A DNA stretch of 64,000 bases from Pseudomonas sp. NKUCC02_KPG (lineage in GTDB: Bacteria; Pseudomonadota; Gammaproteobacteria; Pseudomonadales; Pseudomonadaceae). Positions 18,535 through 26,850 of this stretch are shown in pieces; positions within the stretch are counted from its first letter, which is position 1; every line of letters starts with the position of its first letter. The DNA lies in contig NZ_JAHKRC010000022.1 in the NCBI RefSeq assembly GCF_019345465.1, positions 1 to 64,000 of the forward strand, read 5' to 3'. Below the pieces are notes generated by a model, which saw only the letters and a list, made by a program, of their open reading frames with translations, was not told the origin of the DNA and did no database searches. A program made the position numbers and the translations under genes.

Positions 18535-19164
18535 TCAGCGCACGCGAATTTTCGGTGCGCCAGCCCCTCGGCGCAGGGTGGCAAGAAAGTATTCGACCGG
18601 AGCCGCTGTCGCCACCTGGGGCAGTTGGTCCTTGTCAGGACGATGGGCCCAGAACTCGGTCCAGGACGGGAACAGGTCGTGGAAAGTGCCGGCATAGGGT
18701 TCGCGCCCCGGCCAACGCATCTTTTGCGTGCCGATCGGCGGTTTGTTGAGGTCACTGGCGTACCAGTAGCACGGCAGGCGACGGCGGAAATACCAGCGCC
18801 CCTGCATCCGCTCGTAGTCATCCCAATACAGCATTTGCATGGTGACCCACTCGGGGCCGGTCTCGTGTTCGTTCTTGGAATACACCACACCCACGGCGTG
18901 ATCAGGGTCGGTGAACTCGATGAGGTGCTGCCCAAGGTGATGGGAGGTGCCATGAAACTGGTCACGCAGGGTGTCATCGACCCAGGCTTTGAGGTGCGCA
19001 CGCCCGGTTTTTTCGCGACCGACACGGATGTCTTCGGCAAACAGATTGACGTGGGCATCGAGGTCGCGCATGTCCAGCGACAACGAGTATTTGCCGGCCA
19101 ACTGGCGAATTTCCTCAATCGACTCCAGCCGATCAAGACGGGCAAGCAAGGCGTTCTGTTCCAT
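18535..19164 (-). CDS. SnoaL/NTF2-like protein, possible dehydratase or isomerase
   Basis: A 209-aa SnoaL-like (NTF2 fold) protein: helix ESIEEIRQLAGKYSLSLDMR, then the strand-rich barrel with LNLFAED-like motif HVNLFAEDI and YWDDYERMQGRWYFRRR. This superfamily includes ketosteroid isomerase, scytalone dehydratase and bile acid 7alpha-dehydratase BaiE. ATG 19164 has a strong AAGGACCC site; a longer frame upstream lacks one. It sits 10 bp after an SDR gene. Given the neighbours, dehydration or double-bond migration on a cyclic alcohol or ketone is a reasonable inference. Not a component of ring-hydroxylating oxygenase, because no alpha subunit is nearby. Confidence 0.8.
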   Translation of the reverse strand: MEQNALLARLDRLESIEEIRQLAGKYSLSLDMRDLDAHVNLFAEDIRVGREKTGRAHLKAWVDDTLRDQFHGTSHHLGQHLIEFTDPDHAVGVVYSKNEHETGPEWVTMQMLYWDDYERMQGRWYFRRRLPCYWYASDLNKPPIGTQKMRWPGREPYAGTFHDLFPSWTEFWAHRPDKDQLPQVATAAPVEYFLATLRRGAGAPKIRVR

Positions 19165-19174
19165 AAAAGGGTCC

Positions 19175-19948
19175 TTATTCCAATACCGTGTACAGCTCGC
19201 TGCTGCGCCCGCCATCGACCGGCAAACAGGCGCCGGTGACATACGAGGCTTCATCGCTGGCCAAAAACAGAATGGCGTTGGCCACTTCTACGGGTTGGCC
19301 GACGCGCTTGAGCGGGATCAGTTTTTCGGTATTGGTGCGGGTCTTGTCGTCGGTGAGCATGCCGGCCGTGGCGGGTGTCTCGACCACGCCCGGGCTGACC
19401 ACGTTGCAGCGAATGTTGTGGCTCGCGCCCTCACTGGCGGCGGCGCGACTGAAATTGATCACGGCGGCCTTGGCGGCGGAATAGCCCGCCATCCAGGGCG
19501 TACCGAACTGACCGCAGATCGAGGCCAGATTGATGATCGAGCCGCTGCCCTGAGCGCGCATCAGGCCCAGTGCCGTGCGCGTCCCCCAGAAGGTGCCGTC
19601 CACGGTGGTCGCGAAGTTGGAATGCCAGTCAGCTGTCGAAGTGCTGTCAATCGCGCCCCAGCTGTAGGCCATCGCGTTGTTGACCAGAATATCCAGTCGA
19701 CCGTGGCGCTGCGCCGCCTCACTGATGGCTGCGACATAGGCCGCTTCATTGCTGACATCGGCCACCGCGCACTCGGCGCGACCGCCGCTGTCACGGATCT
19801 GTGCGGCGACCGCTTGCAGCGGCTCGATGCGACGCCCGCAGAGCACCACCAGGGCGCCCTCTTCGGCAAACCGCAGTGCGGTAGCAGCACCGATGCCGGA
19901 ACCGGCGCCGGTGATAAATGCAATCTTGTCGTGTAAACGAGTACCCAT
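19175..19948 (-). CDS. SDR family dehydrogenase (pathway SDR 2)
   Basis: A 257-aa classical short-chain dehydrogenase. Cofactor motif ITGAGSGIGAATA near residue 13, NNAMAYSWG near 90, active-site YSAAK near 155, and PVDGG at the C-terminus. Start ATG 19948 follows GGGAGAGC, preferred over the ATG 15 bp upstream. It lies 30 bp after the first SDR of the operon. Likely oxidises a secondary alcohol on the ring system to a ketone. The C-terminal CLPVDGGRSSELYTVLE tail is slightly extended. Confidence 0.87.
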   Translation of the reverse strand: MGTRLHDKIAFITGAGSGIGAATALRFAEEGALVVLCGRRIEPLQAVAAQIRDSGGRAECAVADVSNEAAYVAAISEAAQRHGRLDILVNNAMAYSWGAIDSTSTADWHSNFATTVDGTFWGTRTALGLMRAQGSGSIINLASICGQFGTPWMAGYSAAKAAVINFSRAAASEGASHNIRCNVVSPGVVETPATAGMLTDDKTRTNTEKLIPLKRVGQPVEVANAILFLASDEASYVTGACLPVDGGRSSELYTVLE

Positions 19949-19978
19949 GATCTGCTCTCCCATTGCTGCGCCCGGCGT

Positions 19979-20713
19979 TTAGATAAACGCCATGCCGCCG
20001 TTGACCGCGAGGTTCTGGCCGGTAATGAATGCCGCGTCATCACTGGCCAGGAAGGCCGCAACGCGAGCAATTTCATCGGTTTCACCCATGCGGCCCAGAG
20101 GGATGGCCTTGAGCATGCTTTGCATCCAGTCCTCCGGAATATCAGCCATCATCGGCGTGTTGGTGGGACCGGGAACGATGGTGTTGACGCGAATGCCATT
20201 GCCTGCCAGTTCCCGGGCCATGCTGCGGGTCAGCCCCATGACACCGGCCTTGGCCGCGCAGTAATGGCTGGGACCTTCACCGGTCAGGGCTGCGGTGCTG
20301 GAGATATTGATCACCACCCCGGGGGTGGCGGCCTGCAGCATCAGTTTTACCGCTTCACGGCTGCAGAAAAACGTACCGGTAAGGTTGACGCCGATGACAC
20401 GCTGCCAGTTCTCGTCCGGCGTCTGCGCGAAAGCGTCAATCGAACCGATGCCCGCGTTATTGACCAGCACGTCGAGGCTGCCGAAATGCGCGTGAACGGC
20501 GGCCATTGCGGTGGCAACCGAATCGCTGTCGGCCACGTTGCAACTGACGGCAATCGCGTTTTCGCCCAGCCCTTCAATGCTTTGGCGCGCGGCTTCCAGA
20601 TTGATGTCAGCTGCGACAACCTTTGCGCCCTGCTCGGCAAAATGACGAACGATTGCCCGTCCCATGCCTTGACCAGCGCCCGTTACAAACGCCACTTTAT
20701 TCAGCAATTTCAT
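19979..20713 (-). CDS. SDR family dehydrogenase (pathway SDR 1, first gene of operon)
   Basis: A 244-aa classical SDR beginning MKLLNKVAFVTGAGQGMG, with NNAGIG near residue 85, catalytic Ser in NISSTAAL and YCAAK near 150, and the C-terminal GQNLAVNGGMAFI. ATG 20713 follows GGGAGAA. It is the first gene of the minus-strand operon, and the 750-bp region upstream separates it from the divergent transporter gene, so the operon promoter should lie there. Function inferred only as NAD(P)-dependent alcohol dehydrogenase in the same pathway. Confidence 0.87.
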   Translation of the reverse strand: MKLLNKVAFVTGAGQGMGRAIVRHFAEQGAKVVAADINLEAARQSIEGLGENAIAVSCNVADSDSVATAMAAVHAHFGSLDVLVNNAGIGSIDAFAQTPDENWQRVIGVNLTGTFFCSREAVKLMLQAATPGVVINISSTAALTGEGPSHYCAAKAGVMGLTRSMARELAGNGIRVNTIVPGPTNTPMMADIPEDWMQSMLKAIPLGRMGETDEIARVAAFLASDDAAFITGQNLAVNGGMAFI

Positions 20714-20852
20714 AGAGTTCTCCCGCCTGCCCGATTCCGGCCGCCCTGAAGCCGGGGCGGTGTATGGGAACAATCATTGACTGGAGAAAAAAGCTGAACA
20801 TCGTCCGATGGGACTAAGCAGCACTTACACCGTGTTGGCGCATTACCCGCCT

Positions 20853-21006
20853 TGTAGTCGCTGACGAGTAGAACGAGGCTGCGATCGGTTTGGTGCGCCA
20901 CTGCGACGTAGCGACCGCAAAACCTGGCCCCCCGGCTTTTCCTGATTCATCGCAACATCCGGATTTACGACGGCTACGCAGCCTCGCGGCGCTCGTCAGC
21001 GGCTTA
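20853..21006. repeat. Long REP-type palindromic element in divergent promoter region
   Basis: Starts TGTAGTCGCTGACGAG and ends GCTCGTCAGCGGCTTA, with internal ACGAGGCTGCGATCGG matching the copies at 1, 38179 and 38344. It occupies part of the 750-bp gap between the SDR operon and the transporter gene. Confidence 0.75.
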
Positions 21007-21244
21007 TATGTTGGCGCTATAGCGTTTTGCGCAAGGTTCTGTGGCAACTGCAATGCATTTTTGCTTTTGCTGGAGCCACACCCATGTCCAGACGACGCGA
21101 ATGCCCATCACAGAAGGCCGAATGCAGGTGCTGTTATGGAGGTGGCGCGGCAGGACGCCGGGCGCATCGCAAAACAACTGGCATACGGGGTACATATCCG
21201 GCATTCGCGGTTAACTGAAATGATGGTTTCGCTTTTACAGCGAG

Positions 21245-21372
21245 GCACTTTTGTCAAACAGCCACAAAAGTACCCAAAAAGGCCTTGCCCCAGCGTACGG
21301 CCCTCGCTGCGCTCAGGTGTCCCTCACTCCGGTCCCGCTCCGTGGGCCCGCGGCGCTCGTCAGCGATCACAA
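21245..21372. repeat. Second repeat-like segment upstream of the transporter gene
   Basis: The run CACAAAAGTACCCAAAAAGG continuing to CCCTCACTCCGGTCCCGCTC and GTGGGCCCGCGGCGCTCGTC resembles, from memory, a dispersed Pseudomonas intergenic repeat (ACAAAAGTAACCAAAA...CTCCGTGGGCCCGC). It can be read as an open N-terminal extension of the transporter, but the composition is that of the repeat. The rest of 20714-21460 shows no gene. Confidence 0.45.
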
Positions 21373-21460
21373 GATGACCGGCTGGTCTGAATGGACGATG
21401 TACCCGTCAAGCACTTTGTGGAATAACGAATTCACTAGAACAAAATCGGGAGAACCCGTC

Positions 21461-22792
21461 GTGTCCATACCCTCGCGCCCCACCTGGCGAACTCATTACG
21501 CATTAGGCGTTTTGGCTGCCATCTATGTCTTCAACTACATCGACCGGCTGCTGATGGCCATTTTGATCGAGCCGGTAAAAGCAGAATTCGGCATTTCAGA
21601 CACCGGTATCGGCCTGCTTTCAGGTGTGACCTTTGCGGTGTTTTACACCCTCTTCGGCTTTCCTTTGGGGCGGCTCTCTGACCGTATCGGACGCAAGAAA
21701 GTCATCGCCTTCAGCTGTATTGCCTGGAGCGTCATGACCATTTTCTGCGGCTTAGCAGCCAGTTTTGCGATGCTGGTGGTGGCCCGGATCGGGGTGGCGA
21801 TCGGTGAAGCCGGTGGCACCGCTCCATCAATGGCAATGGTCTCGGATCTGTATCCGCCCGAACGCCGCTCCACCGCCTTGTCGGTACTGATGCTGGGCTC
21901 AAGCCTGGGGGCCATTTTCGGGCTGGGGCTGGGGGGCTGGATCGCGCAGCATTACGGCTGGCGTTTTGCATTTGTGGTGATCGGCGCACCGGGGATTTTT
22001 CTAGGGCTGCTGTTGCTGCTCACCGTACGGGCGCCAAAACCCGCGATGCTGGTCAACCCCAGTCAGGTGGCGCAGGCCAACTGGGCCGTCACGGTGCGCG
22101 AGCTGTTCCAGACCCCGTCCTTCCTCTGGATTGTGCTCACCGGCGGCTCTGCGGCCATTGCCGGTTATGCCATCGGCACCTGGAGCCCCAGCTTTCTGAT
22201 CCGCTCCCACGGTCTGAGCCTGCAGGACGCCGGGCTGCTGGCCGGGGTGGCGGGCGGTGCCGGGGCCACCTTTGGCACCCTCACCTGCGGTATTTTGTGT
22301 GACCGCCTGGCCCGCCGTGACAAGGGCTGGCAGATCGGAGTGCCGCTGCTGGGCACGCTGATCAGCATACCGTTCGCGCTGGCTTACTTCCTGTGGCCGG
22401 TTGGTACCGCATTTTATGTGGGCAGCACGCCTGTACCGACCGCCTTTATTTTCTACAGCGTGTTCAGCTTTTTCGGCACATGGTGGGCGACACCCTGCCT
22501 GGGGGCCATTTCCCATCTGTTCCCGGCTACCCGACTGGCCCAGGCCACCGCGATTTTCGTGATGTCCATGACCCTGCTCGGGGTGGGCGTCGGCCCGCTG
22601 CTGATCGGCATGCTCAGTGACGGCTTCGCCCATCGCCTGGGCAACGAAGGCCTGCGCTATGCCCTGGCCTCCTGTGTCTCGCTGCTGGTGCTGGCTTCGT
22701 TTTTCCTGGCCCTGGCCTTGCCGCGCTATCGCAACCACCTGATGAACAAGACCCCGACCCCAGCATCGCTGGCTGACGCGGCCACAGCCTGA
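21461..22792 (+). CDS. MFS transporter, spinster-like
   Basis: A 443-aa, 12-helix major facilitator. The first helix ends in FNYIDRLLMAIL (spinster-type YxDR), the loop motif GRLSDRIGRKK is typical MFS motif A, and RIGVAIGEAGGTAPSMAM is the spinster-family helix 4 sequence. Chosen start is GTG 21461, preceded by GGGAG at the right spacing; an open frame extends upstream only through repeat sequence. It is divergent from the SDR-ipd operon and 17 bp ahead of the C-C hydrolase, so it is likely the uptake (or efflux) carrier for the pathway substrate. Confidence 0.88.
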   Translation: MSIPSRPTWRTHYALGVLAAIYVFNYIDRLLMAILIEPVKAEFGISDTGIGLLSGVTFAVFYTLFGFPLGRLSDRIGRKKVIAFSCIAWSVMTIFCGLAASFAMLVVARIGVAIGEAGGTAPSMAMVSDLYPPERRSTALSVLMLGSSLGAIFGLGLGGWIAQHYGWRFAFVVIGAPGIFLGLLLLLTVRAPKPAMLVNPSQVAQANWAVTVRELFQTPSFLWIVLTGGSAAIAGYAIGTWSPSFLIRSHGLSLQDAGLLAGVAGGAGATFGTLTCGILCDRLARRDKGWQIGVPLLGTLISIPFALAYFLWPVGTAFYVGSTPVPTAFIFYSVFSFFGTWWATPCLGAISHLFPATRLAQATAIFVMSMTLLGVGVGPLLIGMLSDGFAHRLGNEGLRYALASCVSLLVLASFFLALALPRYRNHLMNKTPTPASLADAATA

Positions 22793-22809
22793 CTTTTGGA
22801 GATTGAGTG

Positions 22810-23637
22810 ATGACCGAACAAGACCTTCCCCTGCCCATCGGCCACTTTGTGACACTGGACAGCGGCCTGCGCCTGCACTTTCTCGATGAAGGCAGCGGCC
22901 CGGTGGTGGTGTGGCTGCATGGCAGCGGACCGGGCGCCAGCGGCTACAGCAACTTCAAAGGCAACTACCCGCAGTTTGTGGCCGCAGGTTTTCGAAATCT
23001 GGTGCTGGATTTGCCGGGGTTCGGCCGCTCCGACAAGCCTGAGGACGCCCAGTACAACCTGGAGTTCTTCGTCAGCGCCCTGTCGGGGTTTCTCAAGGCG
23101 GTGGGGGTCAAGCGAGCGACCCTGCTCGGCAACTCCCTGGGCGGGGCCATTGCCCTGGGCCTGGCGCTGGCAGAACCCGAGCGCGTCGAGAAACTTGTCC
23201 TGATGGCCCCCGGCGGTGTTGAAGATCGTGAAACCTACTTCAAGATGGTCGGCATTCAACGCATGGTCGAACTGTACAACGCAGGCCCCCTGGGCATCGA
23301 GCAAATGCGCCGGATCATGAGCCTGCAACTGTTCGACAGCTCGCAGCTGGACGACAGCCTTCTGGCCGAACGTGTGGCCGTGGCCGTGCACCAGCCGCGC
23401 AATCTGTTCACCACCATGTTGGTGCCGAACATGACCGAGCGCCTTGAAGAGCTGCAAGCACCGATCCTGGGTTTCTGGGGCACCGATGACAACTTCAACC
23501 CTGCCAGTGGCGCGCTCAAAGTGCTGAACCACGCGCCCAATGCGCGCTTTATCATGCTCAACCAGTGCGGCCACTGGGTGCAGGTGGAACATCGCGAACT
23601 CTTCAACAAGGCATGCCTGGAATTTTTACGCGGCTGA
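22810..23637 (+). CDS. meta-Cleavage product C-C hydrolase (BphD/HsaD/MhpC class)
   Basis: A 275-aa alpha/beta hydrolase. The oxyanion motif HGSGPGASGYSNF near residue 38 is characteristic of meta-cleavage product hydrolases. Catalytic triad: Ser109 in GNSLGG, Asp226 or Asp227 in GTDDNF, His255 in CGHWVQVEH. These enzymes cut the ring-fission product made by an extradiol dioxygenase into a dienoate and a carboxylic acid. The matching dioxygenase is at 16143-17036 on the other strand. ATG 22810 follows GGAG. It is the second gene after the transporter and is followed by a terminator. Confidence 0.92.
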   Translation: MTEQDLPLPIGHFVTLDSGLRLHFLDEGSGPVVVWLHGSGPGASGYSNFKGNYPQFVAAGFRNLVLDLPGFGRSDKPEDAQYNLEFFVSALSGFLKAVGVKRATLLGNSLGGAIALGLALAEPERVEKLVLMAPGGVEDRETYFKMVGIQRMVELYNAGPLGIEQMRRIMSLQLFDSSQLDDSLLAERVAVAVHQPRNLFTTMLVPNMTERLEELQAPILGFWGTDDNFNPASGALKVLNHAPNARFIMLNQCGHWVQVEHRELFNKACLEFLRG

Positions 23638-23665
23638 ACGCCATCACCGTTTACACCCCATGACT

Positions 23666-23689
23666 GACGGCTGCCTGCGGGCGGCCGTC
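23666..23689 (+). terminator. Hairpin after the C-C hydrolase
   Basis: GACGGCTGCC / GGCGGCCGTC with a TGCG loop and one G-T pair, followed by CCTTCTTC. Likely terminator of the transporter-hydrolase unit. Confidence 0.6.
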
Positions 23690-23760
23690 CCTTCTTCAAA
23701 CACCCGCTCGGGCTGAACCCTCAGTTGCTGGCGCCCATGGGCTCCAGAAGCCCGCGTCGT

Positions 23761-23849
23761 CGACATCGCAGGCAAGCCAGCTTCCACATGCCCACAAAAC
23801 GTGATGATTACACCCTCACTGTGGGAGCGGGCTTGCTCGCGATGGCATC
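23761..23849. repeat. REP element overlapping the 3' end of a LysR gene
   Basis: GACATCGCAGGCAAGCCAGC at the left and GTGGGAGCGGGCTTGCTCGC plus GATGGCATC at the right form an inverted pair of the same type as 12346-12424. The right half lies inside the coding end of the LysR gene that stops at 23808. Confidence 0.8.
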
Positions 23850-24749
23850 ACCTCGACCTACCTGAAAGACCCCGCCGCTCTCAAGCAGGCAGTCAAACAT
23901 GGCCTGGGCTGGCGCTGACAACTCATGGCCGGGTTTGGTCAGCACGCCTATGGCACGTTCCACCACGGGCTCATGCAAGGTGATGCAGCACGCGCCGAGC
24001 TCACGCATCTGCTCGGCGCACAGCGCCGGTACCACGCTGACGCCCAGCCCGCTGGCGACCATCCGCCCGACCGTGGCCAGTTGATGACTCTCGAATGCCA
24101 CCGGCAATTTCATCTGCCGCGCCTGCAGGTGCTCCTCCAGCATCACCCGCACGGCAGAAGGCCGTTGCAGGGTAATAAAGGGCTCTTGCAGCAGGGTCTT
24201 CCAGTCAATCAACGAATGCCCGGCCAGCCCGGAATCACGGGGCACCACCGCGACAAAACGGTCGAGGTACAACGGGGTAAACGTCAGTGACGAACCGGGT
24301 GCCGGTTCGAAAGCCACACCCAGTTCCACCAGGCGATCGCGCACCATCTCCAGCACTTGCTCGTTGATGACGTCGTTCACCGTGACGTTGACCTTGGGGT
24401 AGCGCACGCGAAAACCCTTGAGGATCGACGGTAACTGATTGCCCGAGAACGACGGGATCGCCGCCAGGGTCACACGGCCACGTTGCAGGGTGAAGCGCTG
24501 GCGCAGTTCATCCTCGGCGTTGTCCCAGTCAGCGATCAGGCGTCGAGCCAACGGCAACAACGACTCGCCTTCGGGTGTCAGTGCCACATGGCGCGTGGTG
24601 CGGCTGAACAGGCGACCACCCAGCCCCTCCTCCAGCGCCTTGATGGTCAGGCTCAAGGCCGACTGCGATAAATGCAGGCGTTCACAGGCCACGGCAAAGC
24701 TCAGGCTTTGGGCCACGGCAAGAAAGGCGCGGATCTGTTTCACGGTCAT
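23808..24749 (-). CDS. LysR family regulator, DhcR-like, divergent to CoA-transferase genes
   Basis: A 313-aa LysR regulator with the N-terminal winged helix (FLAVAQSLSFAVACERLHLS, residues 8-27) and a substrate-binding domain. It is divergent from the scoAB-type genes at 24883, the arrangement of P. aeruginosa dhcR-dhcA-dhcB, where it activates 3-dehydrocarnitine CoA-transferase genes. The last 13 or so residues (DAIASKPAPT...) are translated from a REP element, which probably replaced or extended the original C-terminus. ATG 24749 follows GAGG. Control of the upstream hydrolase operon is less likely because of the terminator and convergent orientation. Confidence 0.85.
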   Translation of the reverse strand: MTVKQIRAFLAVAQSLSFAVACERLHLSQSALSLTIKALEEGLGGRLFSRTTRHVALTPEGESLLPLARRLIADWDNAEDELRQRFTLQRGRVTLAAIPSFSGNQLPSILKGFRVRYPKVNVTVNDVINEQVLEMVRDRLVELGVAFEPAPGSSLTFTPLYLDRFVAVVPRDSGLAGHSLIDWKTLLQEPFITLQRPSAVRVMLEEHLQARQMKLPVAFESHQLATVGRMVASGLGVSVVPALCAEQMRELGACCITLHEPVVERAIGVLTKPGHELSAPAQAMFDCLLESGGVFQVGRGDAIASKPAPTVRV

Positions 24750-24882
24750 GGTTTTGCCTCACGCTTATTAATTTGTTTTATCTATCAATCCACCTTAAAA
24801 ATCAACTTAACAAATCAATTGCATCCGGTAACACTCGCTTCATACGGCTAACGACAGCCCACTAAAAACAAGAGAGGTGCGT
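24750..24882. promoter_or_regulatory. Divergent LysR/CoA-transferase promoter region
   Basis: AT-rich 133-bp gap with the spaced inverted pair AATTTGTT (24770) and AACAAAT (24809). This is where LysR binding would be expected. The RBS of the downstream gene, AGAGAGG, is at its right end. Exact promoter boxes are not clear. Confidence 0.4.
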
Positions 24883-25581
24883 ATGGCAGGTTTCGACAAG
24901 CGTGTGGGCTCCTACGAGGAGGCTCTGGCCGGACTCAAGGACGGCATGACCGTTATCTCTGGCGGGTTTGGCCTGTGTGGCATCCCCGAAAACCTGATCA
25001 ACGAGATCAAGCGTCAGGGCATCCGCGACCTGACCGTGGTTTCGAACAACTGTGGCGTTGACGGTTTCGGTCTGGGCGTGCTGCTCGAAGACCGCCAGAT
25101 CAGCAAAGTGATCGCCTCGTACGTGGGTGAAAACGCCCTGTTCGAGAAGCAGCTGCTGAGCGGTGAAATCGAAGTCGAACTGACGCCCCAAGGCACCCTG
25201 GCCGAAAAAATGCGCGCTGGCGGTGCCGGCATTCCGGCATTTTTTACCGCAACCGGCGTCGGCACTCCGGTTGCCGACGGCAAGGAAACCCGCGAGTTCA
25301 AGGGCCGCGCCTACCTGATGGAAGAGTCCATCACGGGCGATTTCGCCATTGTCAAAGGCTGGAAAGCCGACCACTTCGGCAATGTGATCTACCGCCACAC
25401 CGCGCAGAACTTCAATCCGCTGGCCGCCACTGCCGGCAGGATTACCGTGGTTGAAGTCGAAGAAATCGTCGAGCCCGGCGAGCTGGACCCGAGCCAGATC
25501 CACACCCCGGGCATCTACGTCGACCGGATCATTTGCGGCACCTTCGAAAAACGCATCGAACAGCTCACCGAGCGTTCCTGA
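24883..25581 (+). CDS. scoA: 3-Oxoacid CoA-transferase subunit A
   Basis: A 232-aa class I CoA-transferase alpha subunit. The glycine-rich ISGGFGLCGIPENLI near residue 26 binds CoA, and GTLAEKMRAGGAGIPAFFT is the family signature. Start ATG 24883 is preferred over GTG 24877 because AGAGAGG lies at the right distance. With subunit B it moves CoA between succinyl-CoA or acetyl-CoA and a 3-oxoacid. The LysR-A-B arrangement and the sequence are like P. aeruginosa DhcAB, which acts on 3-dehydrocarnitine; acetoacetate is the alternative. Confidence 0.93.
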   Translation: MAGFDKRVGSYEEALAGLKDGMTVISGGFGLCGIPENLINEIKRQGIRDLTVVSNNCGVDGFGLGVLLEDRQISKVIASYVGENALFEKQLLSGEIEVELTPQGTLAEKMRAGGAGIPAFFTATGVGTPVADGKETREFKGRAYLMEESITGDFAIVKGWKADHFGNVIYRHTAQNFNPLAATAGRITVVEVEEIVEPGELDPSQIHTPGIYVDRIICGTFEKRIEQLTERS

Positions 25582-25621
25582 TCCCCTGCCCAACTCCTGA
25601 ACCCGAGCACGGAGAACAACC

Positions 25622-26281
25622 ATGGCTCTTACCCGCGAACAAATGGCTCAGCGCGTCGCCCGCGAAATGCAGGACGGCTTCTATGTAAACCTGGGCATCG
25701 GCATCCCGACCCTGGTCGCCAACTACATTCCCGAAGGCATGGAAGTCATGCTGCAATCGGAAAACGGCCTGCTCGGCATGGGTGCATTCCCCCGCGTCGG
25801 TGAAGCGGACGCCGACATGATCAACGCCGGCAAGCAAACCGTCACCGCGCGCACCGGGGCGTCGATTTTCTCCTCGGCAGAGTCGTTCGCGATGATTCGC
25901 GGCGGCCATATCGACCTCACCGTGCTCGGTGCCTTTGAAGTCGACGTACACGGCAACATCGCCTCCTGGATGATCCCCGGCAAGCTGGTCAAGGGCATGG
26001 GCGGCGCGATGGACCTGGTGGCCGGCGCGGAAAACATCATCGTCACCATGACCCACGCGTCCAAGGACGGAGAGTCCAAGCTGTTGTCCCGTTGCAGCCT
26101 GCCTTTGACCGGCGCGGGTTGCATCAAGCGTGTCTTGACCGACCTTGCCTACCTGGAAATAGACAACGGTGCATTCATCCTCAAGGAACGCGCACCCGGC
26201 GTCAGCGTCGACGAAATCGTTCGCAAAACCGCAGGCAAGCTGATCGTCCCGGACCACGTCCCGGAAATGCAATTCGTCTGA
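25622..26281 (+). CDS. scoB: 3-Oxoacid CoA-transferase subunit B
   Basis: A 219-aa beta subunit with the catalytic glutamate Glu47 in QSENGLLGMG, which forms the glutamyl-CoA thioester. NLGIGIPTLVANY near residue 22 and GGAMDLVAGAENIIV near 125 are typical. ATG 25622 follows GGAGAACAACC; 40 bp separate it from subunit A. Contrast with ipdB at 14448, where the SENG motif is lost, underlining that the two CoA-transferase-like pairs in this window do different chemistry. Confidence 0.93.
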   Translation: MALTREQMAQRVAREMQDGFYVNLGIGIPTLVANYIPEGMEVMLQSENGLLGMGAFPRVGEADADMINAGKQTVTARTGASIFSSAESFAMIRGGHIDLTVLGAFEVDVHGNIASWMIPGKLVKGMGGAMDLVAGAENIIVTMTHASKDGESKLLSRCSLPLTGAGCIKRVLTDLAYLEIDNGAFILKERAPGVSVDEIVRKTAGKLIVPDHVPEMQFV

Positions 26282-26344
26282 ACCGTTCACTCAAGAGCAA
26301 CGCTCCCACAGAGCCAAAAAAACCTGAGTGAACAGCATTGTCAG

Positions 26345-26794
26345 TCACAGCGTTTTTTTGATGACCCGGGTCTGCTCAGGGGCAATAACCTGTCCCTGGG
26401 CGCTTATGGGCTGCATCAACCCCAACGGCTGCCCTGTGGCTGTATCCACGAGTTGCGAGCGGGCCTCGTGCGGCTCGAAAGCATGCTGCTCTGCCCATTG
26501 GCGCAAAGCCACGACCACCGGGAACAACCCCTCACCCTTCGCCGTCAAGACGTACTCCTGATACGAGGTCCCGTCAGAGGCTGGCTGCACCTGCAGAATA
26601 CCGGCCTCGACCAGCCCCTTTAGACGCTGGGTCAGCACGCTGCGTGCCACCCCCAGACCATTCTGGAAGTCTCCAAATCGCCTGACCCCATCGAACGCGT
26701 CGCGCACGATCAATAACGACCAGCGATCGCCGATCAAGTCCACAGTCCGTGCCACCGGACACGTTGGGGCTGGATCCATATGCTGCCTGGCCAT
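26345..26794 (-). CDS. HxlR family transcriptional regulator
   Basis: A 149-aa winged-helix regulator: CPVARTVDLIGDRWSLLIVR near residue 12 is the HxlR signature with the conserved early cysteine (a redox or electrophile sensor in some members), and RFGDFQNGLGVARSVLTQRL is the recognition region. ATG 26794 follows AAAGGAGCG. The C-terminal tail of about 45 residues is longer than in minimal HxlR proteins. It is divergent from an MFS transporter and probably represses both genes through the repeats at 26851-26897. Confidence 0.88.
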   Translation of the reverse strand: MARQHMDPAPTCPVARTVDLIGDRWSLLIVRDAFDGVRRFGDFQNGLGVARSVLTQRLKGLVEAGILQVQPASDGTSYQEYVLTAKGEGLFPVVVALRQWAEQHAFEPHEARSQLVDTATGQPLGLMQPISAQGQVIAPEQTRVIKKTL

Positions 26795-26850
26795 GCTCGC
26801 TCCTTTGTTTGTCCTGGAAATCCGGGTGAGTTCCCGCATCAAGTTTCATT

